Positions 10,201 to 17,091 of a stretch of DNA of 64,000 nucleotides are shown here, piece after piece. Numbering within the stretch: the first letter of the stretch is position 1; each line of letters opens with the position of its first letter. The DNA is from Nitrosophilus alvini (GTDB lineage: Bacteria; Campylobacterota; Campylobacteria; Campylobacterales; Nitratiruptoraceae), in contig NZ_AP022847.1 of assembly GCF_015100395.1 (NCBI RefSeq), positions 1,180,501-1,244,500 on the forward strand. Direction: 5' to 3'. Position numbers and translations under genes: made by a program. The notes below the pieces were generated by a model. The model saw only the letters and a list, made by a program, of their open reading frames with translations. It did not search any database and was not told the origin of the DNA.

Positions 10201-10339
10201 GGAAAACCTCCTGTCTTAAATGCCCCATCATCAAAAGACCGCCGATAATAGCAATCATCATAACAAGATTTACTGCAACCGGACGGCTCGCCATCCAGGC
10301 AATGGGACCTTTAAACAGATCTTTATCGGTTTTTCTCAT
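7232..10339 (-). CDS. RND efflux pump, drug/amphiphile (HAE) type
   Basis: This 1035-residue inner-membrane proton antiporter has a first helix at about 20-40, two large periplasmic loops and two helix blocks. The helix-4 motif GIVVDDAIVVGEN carries the paired aspartates (405-406) of the hydrophobe/amphiphile branch, in contrast to the single Asp of the metal pump at 253-3324. Likely substrates are hydrophobic or amphipathic compounds, expelled through the adaptor and channel encoded upstream. It overlaps the adaptor gene by four bases (ATGA). The TetR gene heading the operon supports inducible drug, bile-like or solvent export; the actual substrate is unknown. Confidence 0.9.
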   Translation of the reverse strand: MRKTDKDLFKGPIAWMASRPVAVNLVMMIAIIGGLLMMGHLRQEVFPDFERDEVRISVSYPGAGPEEIEKGIILPIEEALSSVDGIKRYRSVAFEGRASVNVEARKGYELQKLQNDIENAINRIRTFPVDAEKPKISQRSYEKRTMSLAVYGDADRLTLYKIAQRLKEILLHDSVISKVDIYGVSPLQISIEIDEEHLRKYSLTQGFIAKKIRDNSLDLPAGSIKTQRGEIIVRLKQRREKPIEFENIPIITTKEGNSVFLKEIAVIKEAFEDEDYFALFDGKPAIRIEIRNSQDISPIKISESVKEKVESFRQTLPETVDVKILTDEASVFKDRVDLILKNSAIGLVLVLLALSIFLEIRLAFWVMMGIPISFLGAFLFFPYLDVSISMVSLFAFIIALGIVVDDAIVVGENVYHYREKGYSPLAAAIKGAREMAVPVSFSILTNIVAFLPIYFIPGVTGKIFQVIPVVVITVFLISWFEALFILPAHLAGVKNSVKNRLLLWIHNNQQKFSKTFRAWVRFKFGPFLSLILRNRYITLIIAISILGVTLSYAFSGRMGMQIFPRTESDYAKAIVKMPFGTPAEKTKEVVERLIKSAQKVAEETGKKDIYLKGIYARVGRSGSHLAEVRVYLAPPDIREEILSTAGFVKKWRKLTGEIAGVDVLQFFSDAGGPGHGPSLTIELSHPDMEVLKIASRSLARELEKYPRVFDISDGFAPGKEQINFRLTPLAYALGFDANQIAREIRNRLYGAEARRILIGPNEVKIMSKMPLDERRYEYYFDNMMLYTKDGKEVALKDLIIPEWGHAYTEIVRQNGRRVITVEANVKPRSKALEILNDLKEGKLKELTNRYHGLTYSFEGNQSEMRESLSTLKTTFILSIFAIYTLLAIPFRSYLQPLIVMASIPFGIIGAILGHLVMGYSLSVISLFGIVALCGIVVNDSLIMVKFANDYKEKFNVSMFRVAKEAALQRFRPVLLTTITTFGGLMPMIFETSRQAKVLIPMALSLGFGILFATFITLLLVPSLYLIVEDIKKLKG

Positions 10340-11544
10340 CTATGCTCTCTTTTTTTTGCCGAAAAAGCTTTAAAGTTTCGCAGTCTCATTCCTTCCACCG
10401 GTGTCTCTATATTGCTTGTTATTACCATCTCGCCGTCGTTTAAATCTTTCGCTTTTATATAGGCAAACTTTTTGTCTTTCCATAAAACTTCAGTTTTCCT
10501 GATATCAAGCAGTTTTTCTTTTGTATATACCCATATCGTATCAGACGCTCTTAGGGCAACTCTCGGAATCTTTGCACACTCTTTGATTGTTTTGCCTTCT
10601 ATTTCCACTTCGACAAACGAGTTCAAAAGAAGTTTCGCTCCTTCTGTTTCGATTCCTAGAGGGTCTTTTGCCTCAAGCAGAATATTTGCCATTTTACTAC
10701 CATTATCTACCTCTTTTTTCAATGAGATTACTTTGACCGAAACACTCTTTGCAGTTTTCGGCCAGAAACTGTGTCTTACCGATGCGACTGATCCTTTTTT
10801 ACTGTTATAGCCGGGGATATCTATATATTTGAGCTTCTCCGGGCTCAAAGTCACATCTATCCAAAACCGATCGGCTCTTGCAAGAAGAAGAAGTCTTTTT
10901 GAACTGTTCACTACCTCTCCTTTGGCAACGTCTACACTTAAAATCACACAATCAAAGGGGGCTTTTATGGTGCATCTTTCTATATCGAGCAATGCCTTCT
11001 TATAAGCTGCTTTTGCCGCTGCCAGTTTTTCTTCTGCGGCTTTGATATGCGGTATCCGATAGATAAAACTCTTCTCTCTTTCGCTTACCTCTTCTGCGAA
11101 AAGCTCAAACTCTTTTTTTGCACTCTTCTGTCTGTTCAGCTCCACTTCCAACTCATACTCTGCCTTCGCAATATCGGCTTTTTTCTGTGCTGCAGCAAGA
11201 ATAAAATCTGCAGTATCAAGCTCAATCAATACTTCGCCTTTTTTAAACATCTCACCGGGTATCAGACGTGAATTCAGCTTTGTTATCTGGGAACTGACTC
11301 TTGAAGTAAGTTCAAGGCTTCTGTATGGTATAACTTTTCCATACATCTCAAGTCTGACATTACAATCCGATATTTTGGGTTTGATAGTTTCCACAAGAAG
11401 AGCTCTTTTCTCGATTTTATGCACTCTTTTTCTGGCTTTTGGTTTGTTTGTAATCCAGTAGTAGGATATATACAAAGACAAACCGGCAACGGCCAGTACA
11501 ATAACGACTTTTAAAATTAAATGAAACCTGTTTTTCTCTCTCAT
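10336..11544 (-). CDS. RND periplasmic adaptor (HlyD/AcrA-like)
   Basis: This 402-residue membrane-fusion protein has a single N-terminal membrane anchor (about 9-28) without a lipobox. Then come the first lipoyl half (about 65-105), a coiled-coil hairpin rich in Ala, Lys and Glu (about 115-185), the second lipoyl half (CTIKAPFDCVILSVDVAKGE) and beta-barrel domains. It would bridge the pump and the outer-membrane lipoprotein channel. It overlaps both neighbouring genes by four bases, which implies translational coupling and equal dosage. Confidence 0.87.
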   Translation of the reverse strand: MREKNRFHLILKVVIVLAVAGLSLYISYYWITNKPKARKRVHKIEKRALLVETIKPKISDCNVRLEMYGKVIPYRSLELTSRVSSQITKLNSRLIPGEMFKKGEVLIELDTADFILAAAQKKADIAKAEYELEVELNRQKSAKKEFELFAEEVSEREKSFIYRIPHIKAAEEKLAAAKAAYKKALLDIERCTIKAPFDCVILSVDVAKGEVVNSSKRLLLLARADRFWIDVTLSPEKLKYIDIPGYNSKKGSVASVRHSFWPKTAKSVSVKVISLKKEVDNGSKMANILLEAKDPLGIETEGAKLLLNSFVEVEIEGKTIKECAKIPRVALRASDTIWVYTKEKLLDIRKTEVLWKDKKFAYIKAKDLNDGEMVITSNIETPVEGMRLRNFKAFSAKKREHR

Positions 11545-12902
11545 TTTTTATCCTTGTCCTCTTCCCATCCGGTTGATAGTGCTCTGTAAAGACCTATATA
11601 ATAGAGTGCAAGCTCATAACTGGCTTTAAGCTCTTTTTCCTCTAGATTTTTAAAACTCATAAGAGCACTTAGATATCTTCTATATTCCTGCTGCCCAGTA
11701 ATATATCTGCTGCGATAAAACTCTATATTTTTTTGTGCAATCTCTTTTTGTTTTTTCAAAATTTTTATATATTGTTTCTGTGACTCTATCTTTTCCAAAA
11801 GATCCGTAACTTCTTTTGCAGCATCAAGAAGTGCTTGTTTGTACCTAAAAAGAAGCTCTTCGGTCTTGGCACGGGCAGCTTTTACATCAGCTTTTCTTTC
11901 TCCCGCATCGAAAATCGGCGACACTGCAGATGCCGCTATGGAGGCAAACCAGTTGTCAAAAACATTATTCAGCCCGGAAGAGGAGCTGCTTATGTTTGAA
12001 CTCAAAGCGAGTCTGGGATATTGTGCCGATATGGCTGCCGCGTATCTTTCATCCTGAGCCTGCAGTTTGTAATAAAGAGATTTTATATCAGGTCTTTGCA
12101 TAAGTTTTGACATTTCAATTTTCGGTGTTTTTACGGAGAGAACATCCGGAAAAGCAGACTCATTAAAGATAAGCTTTTCATCCGGCTTTTTTGAGAGCAT
12201 AACATTCAGAGCAGTGGCAAATATCTTTTTTTCATTTTTGGAGAAAACTATATCTTTGTCTATCTCTTTGATCGTACTCTTTTGCTGTAAAATATCCGAC
12301 ACATCAGCCTGTGCAGATACAAATCGCTTCTTCAGAGTCTCAAGCTCTTTTCGGGCAATATCTCTTTTTTCGGCAAGCAGTCTGAGTCTGCTGCTTTGAT
12401 AAAGATATCCGTACCAGTTTTTTGCTATTTCGCTTGTAAAAGTTACATTTGCAGCCTTAAAATCTTCTTTGCTTGCTTTATACTCAAATCCTGCCGCTTT
12501 GGAAAGCGAATCTATTTTACCCCACAAATCAACTTCATATTTTGCCGCCGCACCCAGAGAAAAACTGTTTTCGCTATCAGAATATCCGCTTTCGTTTACA
12601 AAACTTCTAGAAACACCGATCGTTGCATCTATAGCCGGAAAAAGAGGTGACCTGCTCTTCTTCAATTGAGCTTCGGCCTGTAAGATTTTTTTTCTTATCG
12701 ATTTCAAACTGAAGTTTTCGGCAAGAGCCTCTTCTAAAAGCCGGTTTAGGTTCTCGTCTTCGAATACTTTCCACCACTTTTTGGTCTCTGCATTTGTCAT
12801 ATTTTTTTGGATTTCGGCAATTTCACCCGGCAAAGGCTCTTTTTTTGCATAACATCCGGCAAACAGAAGAAGTATCGCCAAAAAAGAGAGATATTTAGCC
12901 AT
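11541..12902 (-). CDS. Outer-membrane efflux lipoprotein (TolC/NodT family)
   Basis: This 453-residue channel protein has a lipoprotein signal peptide with lipobox LLFAGC (Cys17), followed by the duplicated helical repeats of the RND outer-membrane factor family. It is predicted to be acylated and to form the trimeric exit duct for the HAE-type pump in the same operon. It overlaps the upstream tetR gene by eight bases and the adaptor gene by four. The lipid anchor separates it from the TolC-like channel of the metal-efflux operon, consistent with the two operons being distinct systems. Confidence 0.87.
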   Translation of the reverse strand: MAKYLSFLAILLLFAGCYAKKEPLPGEIAEIQKNMTNAETKKWWKVFEDENLNRLLEEALAENFSLKSIRKKILQAEAQLKKSRSPLFPAIDATIGVSRSFVNESGYSDSENSFSLGAAAKYEVDLWGKIDSLSKAAGFEYKASKEDFKAANVTFTSEIAKNWYGYLYQSSRLRLLAEKRDIARKELETLKKRFVSAQADVSDILQQKSTIKEIDKDIVFSKNEKKIFATALNVMLSKKPDEKLIFNESAFPDVLSVKTPKIEMSKLMQRPDIKSLYYKLQAQDERYAAAISAQYPRLALSSNISSSSSGLNNVFDNWFASIAASAVSPIFDAGERKADVKAARAKTEELLFRYKQALLDAAKEVTDLLEKIESQKQYIKILKKQKEIAQKNIEFYRSRYITGQQEYRRYLSALMSFKNLEEKELKASYELALYYIGLYRALSTGWEEDKDKK

Positions 12903-13518
12903 TTTTCACCGCTTCTATACCTGCAAGCGAAAATTTTAAAACATGATCTATATATCTTTGAATCTCTTCTTCGGTTATTCCTTCAAATTTAATACTCTTT
13001 TCGCTCATCAGGCTCTTTACTTTCTGCAGATGAAAACATTGCCCTACTACGCTCATATGGCAAAACTTCACATTCTCTTTTGTTGCTTTTTCTCCAAGAA
13101 GTTCGGCTATTATCTCCATCATAGCTTTACGTTCAGGCTGTATCTCTTTTATAAGAATCTCTCTTAAAAGTCCCGTAGGATTTGCGCTCTCCTTATTCAT
13201 AATCGCAAAATCTAGAGCTTCTGGGTCAAAAATATGGCGTATCAAAGAGGCGATTTTAAACCTCAGTTTCTCTTTGGCAGTTGCGTTTTGGGGGAGTTTT
13301 TTTTCCTCAGAGTAGAGTTTCAGGCTCTTTTGAAAAGCATATCTCCAGGACTCTTTGTAGAGATTCTCTTTGGAACCGAAATGATAGTTAACAGAAGCTA
13401 TATTGACTCCGGCCTCTTTGCATATCATGGCTATGGTAGTCTCTTTGAAGCCATATTTTGCAAAGAGTCTGGAGGAGACTTCAAGAATTTTCTGTTTAGT
13501 ATCCTTTTTTTTCTTCAT
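12895..13518 (-). CDS. TetR/AcrR-family repressor of the efflux operon
   Basis: This protein has about 207 residues. Its N-terminal helix-turn-helix (about 10-57) contains the family hallmark NYHFGSKENLY, and its C-terminal ligand-binding half resembles the CecR/YbiH (DUF1956) type. It is the first gene of the operon and overlaps the channel gene, so it is probably autoregulatory, repressing its own promoter until a pump substrate binds. Two adjacent starts exist: GTG at 13521 and ATG at 13518. The ATG is preferred because GGGCGAG lies directly before the GTG and leaves it no spacing. A palindrome at 13572-13591 is its likely operator. Confidence 0.87.
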   Translation of the reverse strand: MKKKKDTKQKILEVSSRLFAKYGFKETTIAMICKEAGVNIASVNYHFGSKENLYKESWRYAFQKSLKLYSEEKKLPQNATAKEKLRFKIASLIRHIFDPEALDFAIMNKESANPTGLLREILIKEIQPERKAMMEIIAELLGEKATKENVKFCHMSVVGQCFHLQKVKSLMSEKSIKFEGITEEEIQRYIDHVLKFSLAGIEAVKNG

Positions 13519-13548
13519 CACTCGCCCGGGTTTTGTTTATTTGCACCC

Positions 13549-13577
13549 ATTATACAGACACTAACCTTTAATTTCAA
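13549..13577 (-). promoter_or_regulatory. Promoter of the tetR-efflux operon
   Basis: On the minus strand TTGAAA and TATAAT are separated by exactly 17 bases, a near-consensus sigma-70 promoter. Transcription would start near 13542, giving a leader of about 24 bases before tetR. Confidence 0.75.
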
Positions 13578-13591
13578 ATGATTGTTTGAAA
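13572..13591. promoter_or_regulatory. Candidate TetR operator
   Basis: TTTCAAA and TTTGAAA form a perfect 7-6-7 inverted repeat. One arm overlaps the -35 box of the tetR promoter. Length, symmetry and position fit a TetR-family operator that would block RNA polymerase binding. The link to this particular regulator is inferred. Confidence 0.6.
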
Positions 13592-13606
13592 CACTTTTTT
13601 AAAAAA

Positions 13607-14158
13607 TTATATTTCAGTGACATTTCCAAGATTTTTCAGGTTTGGAGGAGTTTTATGCTCTTCGATATATTTCTCGAGCTCACCCGTGTCTCTTTTTTTT
13701 ACCGCCCAGTTTTCAAGCTCACTCCTTCTGCCTATATATTTCATCAGAGGCACTCCGAAACCGCAGCTTGTCTCTACCGCATATATATGGAACTTTATAA
13801 GTCTTCTTGTGAGGCTCTCATCTGCATCGAAGTGTTTTAAAAGTTCACTAAACTGGGCATCTTTTTTCTCTATAAGCTCACCTTTGCAGAATGCTCTTAG
13901 AATCTTGGGCTTTCCTTCAAAAGAGCAGAACATAAGCGTAATTTCACCGTCATTTTCTATATCTCTTGCAGTTCTGTTACCGCTTCCGGGGTAGTCGAGA
14001 TACAAAAGAGTGTTGCTGTCCAGAACCTTTATACTCTCATATCCCTTCGGAGAGAGATTTACCTCTTCTAAGCTGCAGCTTGCCAAAAAAAATATCTTCT
14101 GTGCATTTATAAAATCCACATCTTTCTGTTTTAGACTTCCATACTGTTTTCCCATCAT
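13607..14158 (-). CDS. Pyridoxamine 5'-phosphate oxidase family protein
   Basis: This 183-residue protein has the split-barrel flavin-binding fold seen in general stress FMN-binding proteins. The pattern includes KIFFLASCSLEEVNLSPKG near the N-terminus, the strand-turn DYPGSGNRTARDI and a following EITLMFCSFEGKP strand. Members bind FMN, F420 or haem and act as small-molecule oxidoreductases; the true PdxH substrate residues are not evident, so vitamin B6 synthesis should not be assumed. It starts at the first of two ATG codons, with AAAGGAG just upstream. It is a single gene facing the tetR promoter region. Confidence 0.8.
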   Translation of the reverse strand: MMGKQYGSLKQKDVDFINAQKIFFLASCSLEEVNLSPKGYESIKVLDSNTLLYLDYPGSGNRTARDIENDGEITLMFCSFEGKPKILRAFCKGELIEKKDAQFSELLKHFDADESLTRRLIKFHIYAVETSCGFGVPLMKYIGRRSELENWAVKKRDTGELEKYIEEHKTPPNLKNLGNVTEI

Positions 14159-14235
14159 AGCTCCTTTATGATTTTGGTCATTGAAAAAAATATTTGAATT
14201 GTATATTATTGCAAAAAAACTTTACAGGAGTCTGT

Positions 14236-14673
14236 ATGGCCAAATGTTGTCCTATTTCGCAAAGAAGAACCGATTCTTATCTAGAACGCATCGAAGCTTT
14301 CATAACAGCTGCGATTGTAACCATATTTGTTATGACCTGCTCTTTTGTAATGCCTCTGCTTTTGGCAATCGATTTTCTTCTGAAACTGGCCACACAAAAC
14401 AGATACGGAATTTTCAGACCTCTGTCAAAAAAATGCAAAGAGGTCCTTAAGTTGCCGCAAAAATCCGTTGACGACGCTCCTAAAAAATTTGCAAGAGTTT
14501 TAGGTATGATAATGTCTTTCAATCTTGTAGTTTTATATATATTCAATCTGCATATACCCGCAGTAATATTGTCATGTATATTCATAACATTTGCTCTGCT
14601 TGAAGCTTTCTTCGACTACTGTATAGGCTGCAAAATATATACTGCACTAAAAAAAGCTTCAACTAAACCTTAA
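14236..14673 (+). CDS. DUF4395-like membrane protein
   Basis: This 145-residue protein has a Cys-Cys near the N-terminus (AKCCPIS), hydrophobic segments at about 22-45 and 95-130, and a C-terminal FDYCIGCKIY motif. This layout resembles DUF4395 membrane proteins, whose function is unknown. I chose the ATG with ACAGGAG seven bases upstream; the frame is open 14 codons further but has no ribosome site there. The paired cysteines at both ends might act as a thiol or metal pair at the membrane, which is speculation. It stands alone between divergent and downstream single genes. Confidence 0.7.
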   Translation: MAKCCPISQRRTDSYLERIEAFITAAIVTIFVMTCSFVMPLLLAIDFLLKLATQNRYGIFRPLSKKCKEVLKLPQKSVDDAPKKFARVLGMIMSFNLVVLYIFNLHIPAVILSCIFITFALLEAFFDYCIGCKIYTALKKASTKP

Positions 14674-14701
14674 ACCGAAAAAAATTTTTTCTGCATATTT
14701 A

Positions 14702-14726
14702 AAATAGGACTATTTTTGTCCTATTT
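14702..14726. repeat. Perfect palindrome, copy 1 (AAATAGGAC / GTCCTATTT)
   Basis: Two 9-base arms are separated by 7 bases, about 30 bases after the DUF4395 stop. It may act as that gene's terminator, although no long T-run follows. A near-identical copy with the same spacing lies 162 bases downstream, which argues for a protein-binding site. Confidence 0.7.
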
Positions 14727-14784
14727 ATTTTCTGTATTCCCCAGTTTTTCGTCCTTTTTATACTTGTTGAAAAAAAATTATCAT

Positions 14785-14811
14785 TTGACTGTCTTTGATA
14801 AGATTTATAAT
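14785..14811 (+). promoter_or_regulatory. Possible distal promoter upstream of the secreted peptide gene
   Basis: TTGACT and TATAAT are 15 bases apart, slightly short of the usual 16-18. If active it would start near 14818 and place both downstream palindromes inside a leader of about 125 bases. Confidence 0.35.
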
Positions 14812-14847
14812 ATTTTTTTATAAAAAGTAGCAACAAAGCTCCCTAAA

Positions 14848-14865
14848 TTAAAGGATTTCCTTTAA
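14848..14865. repeat. Palindrome TTAAAGGA / TCCTTTAA
   Basis: Two perfect 8-base arms surround a TT centre, with the last two bases overlapping the left arm of the second GTCCTATTT palindrome. It lies about 45 bases before the -10 box at 14902. It could be a second regulator site. Confidence 0.55.
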
Positions 14866-14888
14866 ATAAGACAAATTATGTCCTATTT
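14864..14888. promoter_or_regulatory. Operator-like palindrome, copy 2 (AAATAAGAC / GTCCTATTT)
   Basis: It has the same 9-7-9 layout and right arm as the palindrome at 14702-14726, with one mismatch in the left arm. Its centre is about 38 bases upstream of the predicted transcription start near 14914, where a regulator could touch RNA polymerase. Which protein binds is unknown. Confidence 0.55.
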
Positions 14889-14901
14889 AATATATAGTTG
14901 C

Positions 14902-14907
14902 TATAAT
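14902..14907 (+). promoter_or_regulatory. -10 box of the secreted peptide gene
   Basis: A perfect TATAAT 36 bases before the ATG, giving a leader of about 30 bases that contains AAGGAG. Confidence 0.6.
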
Positions 14908-14943
14908 TCTTTCGTAACAAAAAAAAATCTCAAGGAGAACAAA

Positions 14944-15123
14944 ATGAGAAAGACACTACTTGCATTTGCAGCATTGGCAACAGCACTATTCGCAAGCGAT
15001 GCGAATCTTAACCCTTACTGGTTCGAAGATGGCGAAAAAGAGACGCTAAACAGCACTGAGGTCTACTCTGAGTACAACCCTCAAACTGACATCAACGTTT
15101 ACGCTTTCCAAGAAGAGAAGTAA
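14944..15123 (+). CDS. Small secreted acidic protein, unknown function
   Basis: This 59-residue protein has a textbook signal peptide (MRKTLLAFAALATALFAS, cleavage expected near residue 18). The mature part of about 40 residues is acidic and rich in Asn, Glu, Asp and Tyr, and has no cysteine. The start is fixed by AAGGAG eight bases upstream; the upstream in-frame ATG at 14878 lies before the predicted transcription start and lacks a ribosome site. I recognise no family. The gene sits alone, has two possible promoters and three palindromes upstream, and is followed by an 11-base-pair hairpin, so it appears to be an independently controlled unit. Confidence 0.7.
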   Translation: MRKTLLAFAALATALFASDANLNPYWFEDGEKETLNSTEVYSEYNPQTDINVYAFQEEK

Positions 15124-15130
15124 TATTGCT

Positions 15131-15161
15131 CTGCGGCCTTCCCGGCTCCTGAAGGCCGCAG
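15131..15161. terminator. Strong stem-loop after the secreted peptide gene
   Basis: CTGCGGCCTTC and GAAGGCCGCAG pair perfectly over 11 bases with a 9-base loop, seven bases after the stop. It is very GC-rich for this genome. No T-run follows on either strand, so it could be a terminator of both convergent genes or an mRNA-stabilising 3' structure. Confidence 0.65.
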
Positions 15162-15176
15162 TAGCTCAAAACCTTC

Positions 15177-15686
15177 CTATTCAAAACTTTTCTCACTTTC
15201 CACTTTTGCAATTCTGATTTTATATCTTTTATACCATTTTTGCTGACCTTGCTTTTGAGCAAGTCTGTGTTCGCTATTCTCTCTCCATCTGCGTATTGAC
15301 TCCAAATCTTTCCAGTAAGAGACTGTTATCCCAATATCGCTTCTTGCAGATTCAATTCCCAAAAATCCTTCCTGCTCGGATGCCAAAGCTGTCATTTTTT
15401 TCGCCATCTCTTGAAAACCTTCAATATCCTCGCCTGTTTGAGAAGTAAATATCACTGCATAATAAGGCGGTTTTGGAGTTGACGCAAGTTTGGCACTCTC
15501 TTTTGTCTCGGCGGCCTGGTTGCCTCTCTCTTTTTGCGCATCTTCTTCTTCAAGTATATATACTGTTTTTCTGCCGTTTTCCTCGACCTCTTCGTAAGCC
15601 AGTTCGCCCTTCATAGTCATTTTCAGCACCTGATATCGACTGAGTCTATGCTTTGCGGCATACTTTCCAAGAGGTATCTTTTTCAT
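15177..15686 (-). CDS. HTH-like domain fused to an antibiotic biosynthesis monooxygenase (ABM) domain
   Basis: This protein has 169 residues. Residues 1-50 look like an excisionase/AlpA-type winged helix (LGKYAAKHRLSRYQVLKMTM, then KGELAYEEV and a strand ending in YILEEED). A charged linker is followed by a ferredoxin-like ABM domain (about 72-160), with YYAVIFTSQTGED, the helix of EMAKKMTALASEQEGFLG and the hallmark TVSYWKDLESIRRWR. ABM domains act as haem-degrading or quinol monooxygenases or as dimerising sensors. The fusion suggests a DNA-binding regulator with a ligand- or haem-sensing part, but neither activity is proven. It is divergent from the purine permease gene and shares its promoter region. 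Confidence 0.75.
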   Translation of the reverse strand: MKKIPLGKYAAKHRLSRYQVLKMTMKGELAYEEVEENGRKTVYILEEEDAQKERGNQAAETKESAKLASTPKPPYYAVIFTSQTGEDIEGFQEMAKKMTALASEQEGFLGIESARSDIGITVSYWKDLESIRRWRENSEHRLAQKQGQQKWYKRYKIRIAKVESEKSFE

Positions 15687-15716
15687 ATTTTCTCCTGCAA
15701 GTGTGGTCTGTTTGGG

Positions 15717-15728
15717 TTATAATTATAA
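15717..15728. promoter_or_regulatory. Overlapping divergent -10 boxes for the ABM gene and the purine permease gene
   Basis: The perfect palindrome TTATAATTATAA contains TATAAT on both strands, shifted by four bases. Expected transcription starts are near 15730 (plus) and 15715 (minus), each 20-30 bases before its gene. The two promoters could not be occupied at once. Confidence 0.6.
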
Positions 15729-15749
15729 ACAAAAGATACAGGATTTCAA

Positions 15750-17039
15750 ATGTGGCTTGAATCTATGTTTAAACTTCAGCAAAAAGGTACAGATTTTTCC
15801 ACAGAAATCAGAGCCGGTTTTACGACATTTTTAACAATGATGTATATTGTACCTGTCAACGCTTCCATTATGAGTCTGACTGGAATGCCGTTTGATGCGC
15901 TGATTACGGCAACTGCGGCAGTTACTATTATTGCCACCATATTAAACGGTATATGGTCCAACACTCCGGTTGCCATGAGTGTTGGCATGGGACTTAATGC
16001 CTATTTTACTTTCGGACTCGTAAAAGGAATGGGTATCGGCTGGCAGACAGCTCTTGGAATAGTAATGATTTCTGGACTGATATTTCTGATTTTGTCTTTG
16101 ACCAAATTTAGAGTTTGGGTTTTAGAAAAAGTTCCCGTTGATCTAAGAAGAGCCATAAGTGCCGGTATTGGACTTTTTATAGCTTTCATAGGTATGCAGG
16201 GAATGAAATTGATTGTAAACGATGAGGCAGTTTTGGTCGCTCTTGGCGATATTAAAGATCCAAACGTTTTATTGGGAGTATTTGGATTTGTTTTAGCTGC
16301 ACTGCTTTATGCATACAGGATAAAAGGTGCTTTTATTTTGGCAATTTTGGCAACTTCTGTGATAGGATGGATTTTCGGGCTTGCAAAACTTCCAGAAAGC
16401 ATCGTATCGATGCCTGCAAGTATGGCTCCTATCGCTTTTAAACTTGATATTTTGGGGGCTCTGAAACTCTCTTTTATACCTGTGATTATTACGTTTTTAA
16501 TAACCGACATGTTTGATACTATAGGAACTCTTGCCGGAATTGGAACGAGAGCAGGACTTTTTAAAGACAACAGCTTGGAACTTCAAAAAACTCTTGAAGC
16601 CGATGCCTTGGCTACCGTAACCGGTGCAGCACTCGGCACATCTACCACAACGGCATTTATAGAGTCTGCCGCAGGAGTGGAGGATGGCGGAAGAACGGGA
16701 CTTACGGCTGTTGTAACAGGAGTTCTGTTTATATCCACGCTCTTTTTCCTGCCTCTATATAAAGCGATTCCGGAAAATGCGATTTATGCGATACTGATAA
16801 TGGTCGGGGTATTGATGTTTGGTGAATTGAAAAACATAAACTATTCTGACACTACAATATCAGTAAGTGCTTTTGTAACGGTAGTTTTAATGCCTCTAAC
16901 CTATTCGATAACGATAGGACTCAGTGCCGGATTTGTAATCTATCTGTTATTGGCTCTTTTAAAAAAGGAGTTTGACAAAATAAATGCAGGTACAATTATC
17001 CTTGCTGTTATCGGTCTTTTAGCTTTTATTTTCCATTGA
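15750..17039 (+). CDS. NCS2-family purine/uracil permease (AzgA-like)
   Basis: This 429-residue inner-membrane proton symporter should have about 12-14 membrane helices. Hallmarks are the N-terminal FTTFLTMMYIVPVN, the substrate-region GMGLNAYF, the DMFDTIGTLAG motif in the middle and LGTSTTTAFIESAAG, all typical of the AzgA/hypoxanthine-guanine subgroup rather than the uracil/xanthine UraA-XanQ subgroup. It would import hypoxanthine, adenine or guanine for salvage. It stands alone, with a TATAAT box 27 bases upstream shared with the divergent ABM-domain gene. Confidence 0.9.
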   Translation: MWLESMFKLQQKGTDFSTEIRAGFTTFLTMMYIVPVNASIMSLTGMPFDALITATAAVTIIATILNGIWSNTPVAMSVGMGLNAYFTFGLVKGMGIGWQTALGIVMISGLIFLILSLTKFRVWVLEKVPVDLRRAISAGIGLFIAFIGMQGMKLIVNDEAVLVALGDIKDPNVLLGVFGFVLAALLYAYRIKGAFILAILATSVIGWIFGLAKLPESIVSMPASMAPIAFKLDILGALKLSFIPVIITFLITDMFDTIGTLAGIGTRAGLFKDNSLELQKTLEADALATVTGAALGTSTTTAFIESAAGVEDGGRTGLTAVVTGVLFISTLFFLPLYKAIPENAIYAILIMVGVLMFGELKNINYSDTTISVSAFVTVVLMPLTYSITIGLSAGFVIYLLLALLKKEFDKINAGTIILAVIGLLAFIFH

Positions 17040-17091
17040 CGCATTCGTAAAGGAGTGTTGAACAGGGAAAACTTCCTAAAAATGGTTTATC

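Noticed and set aside
14674-14943. A tRNA or small structured RNA in the longest gene-free stretch
   Set aside because: No cloverleaf or T-loop sequence is visible; only palindromes and promoter boxes could be supported.
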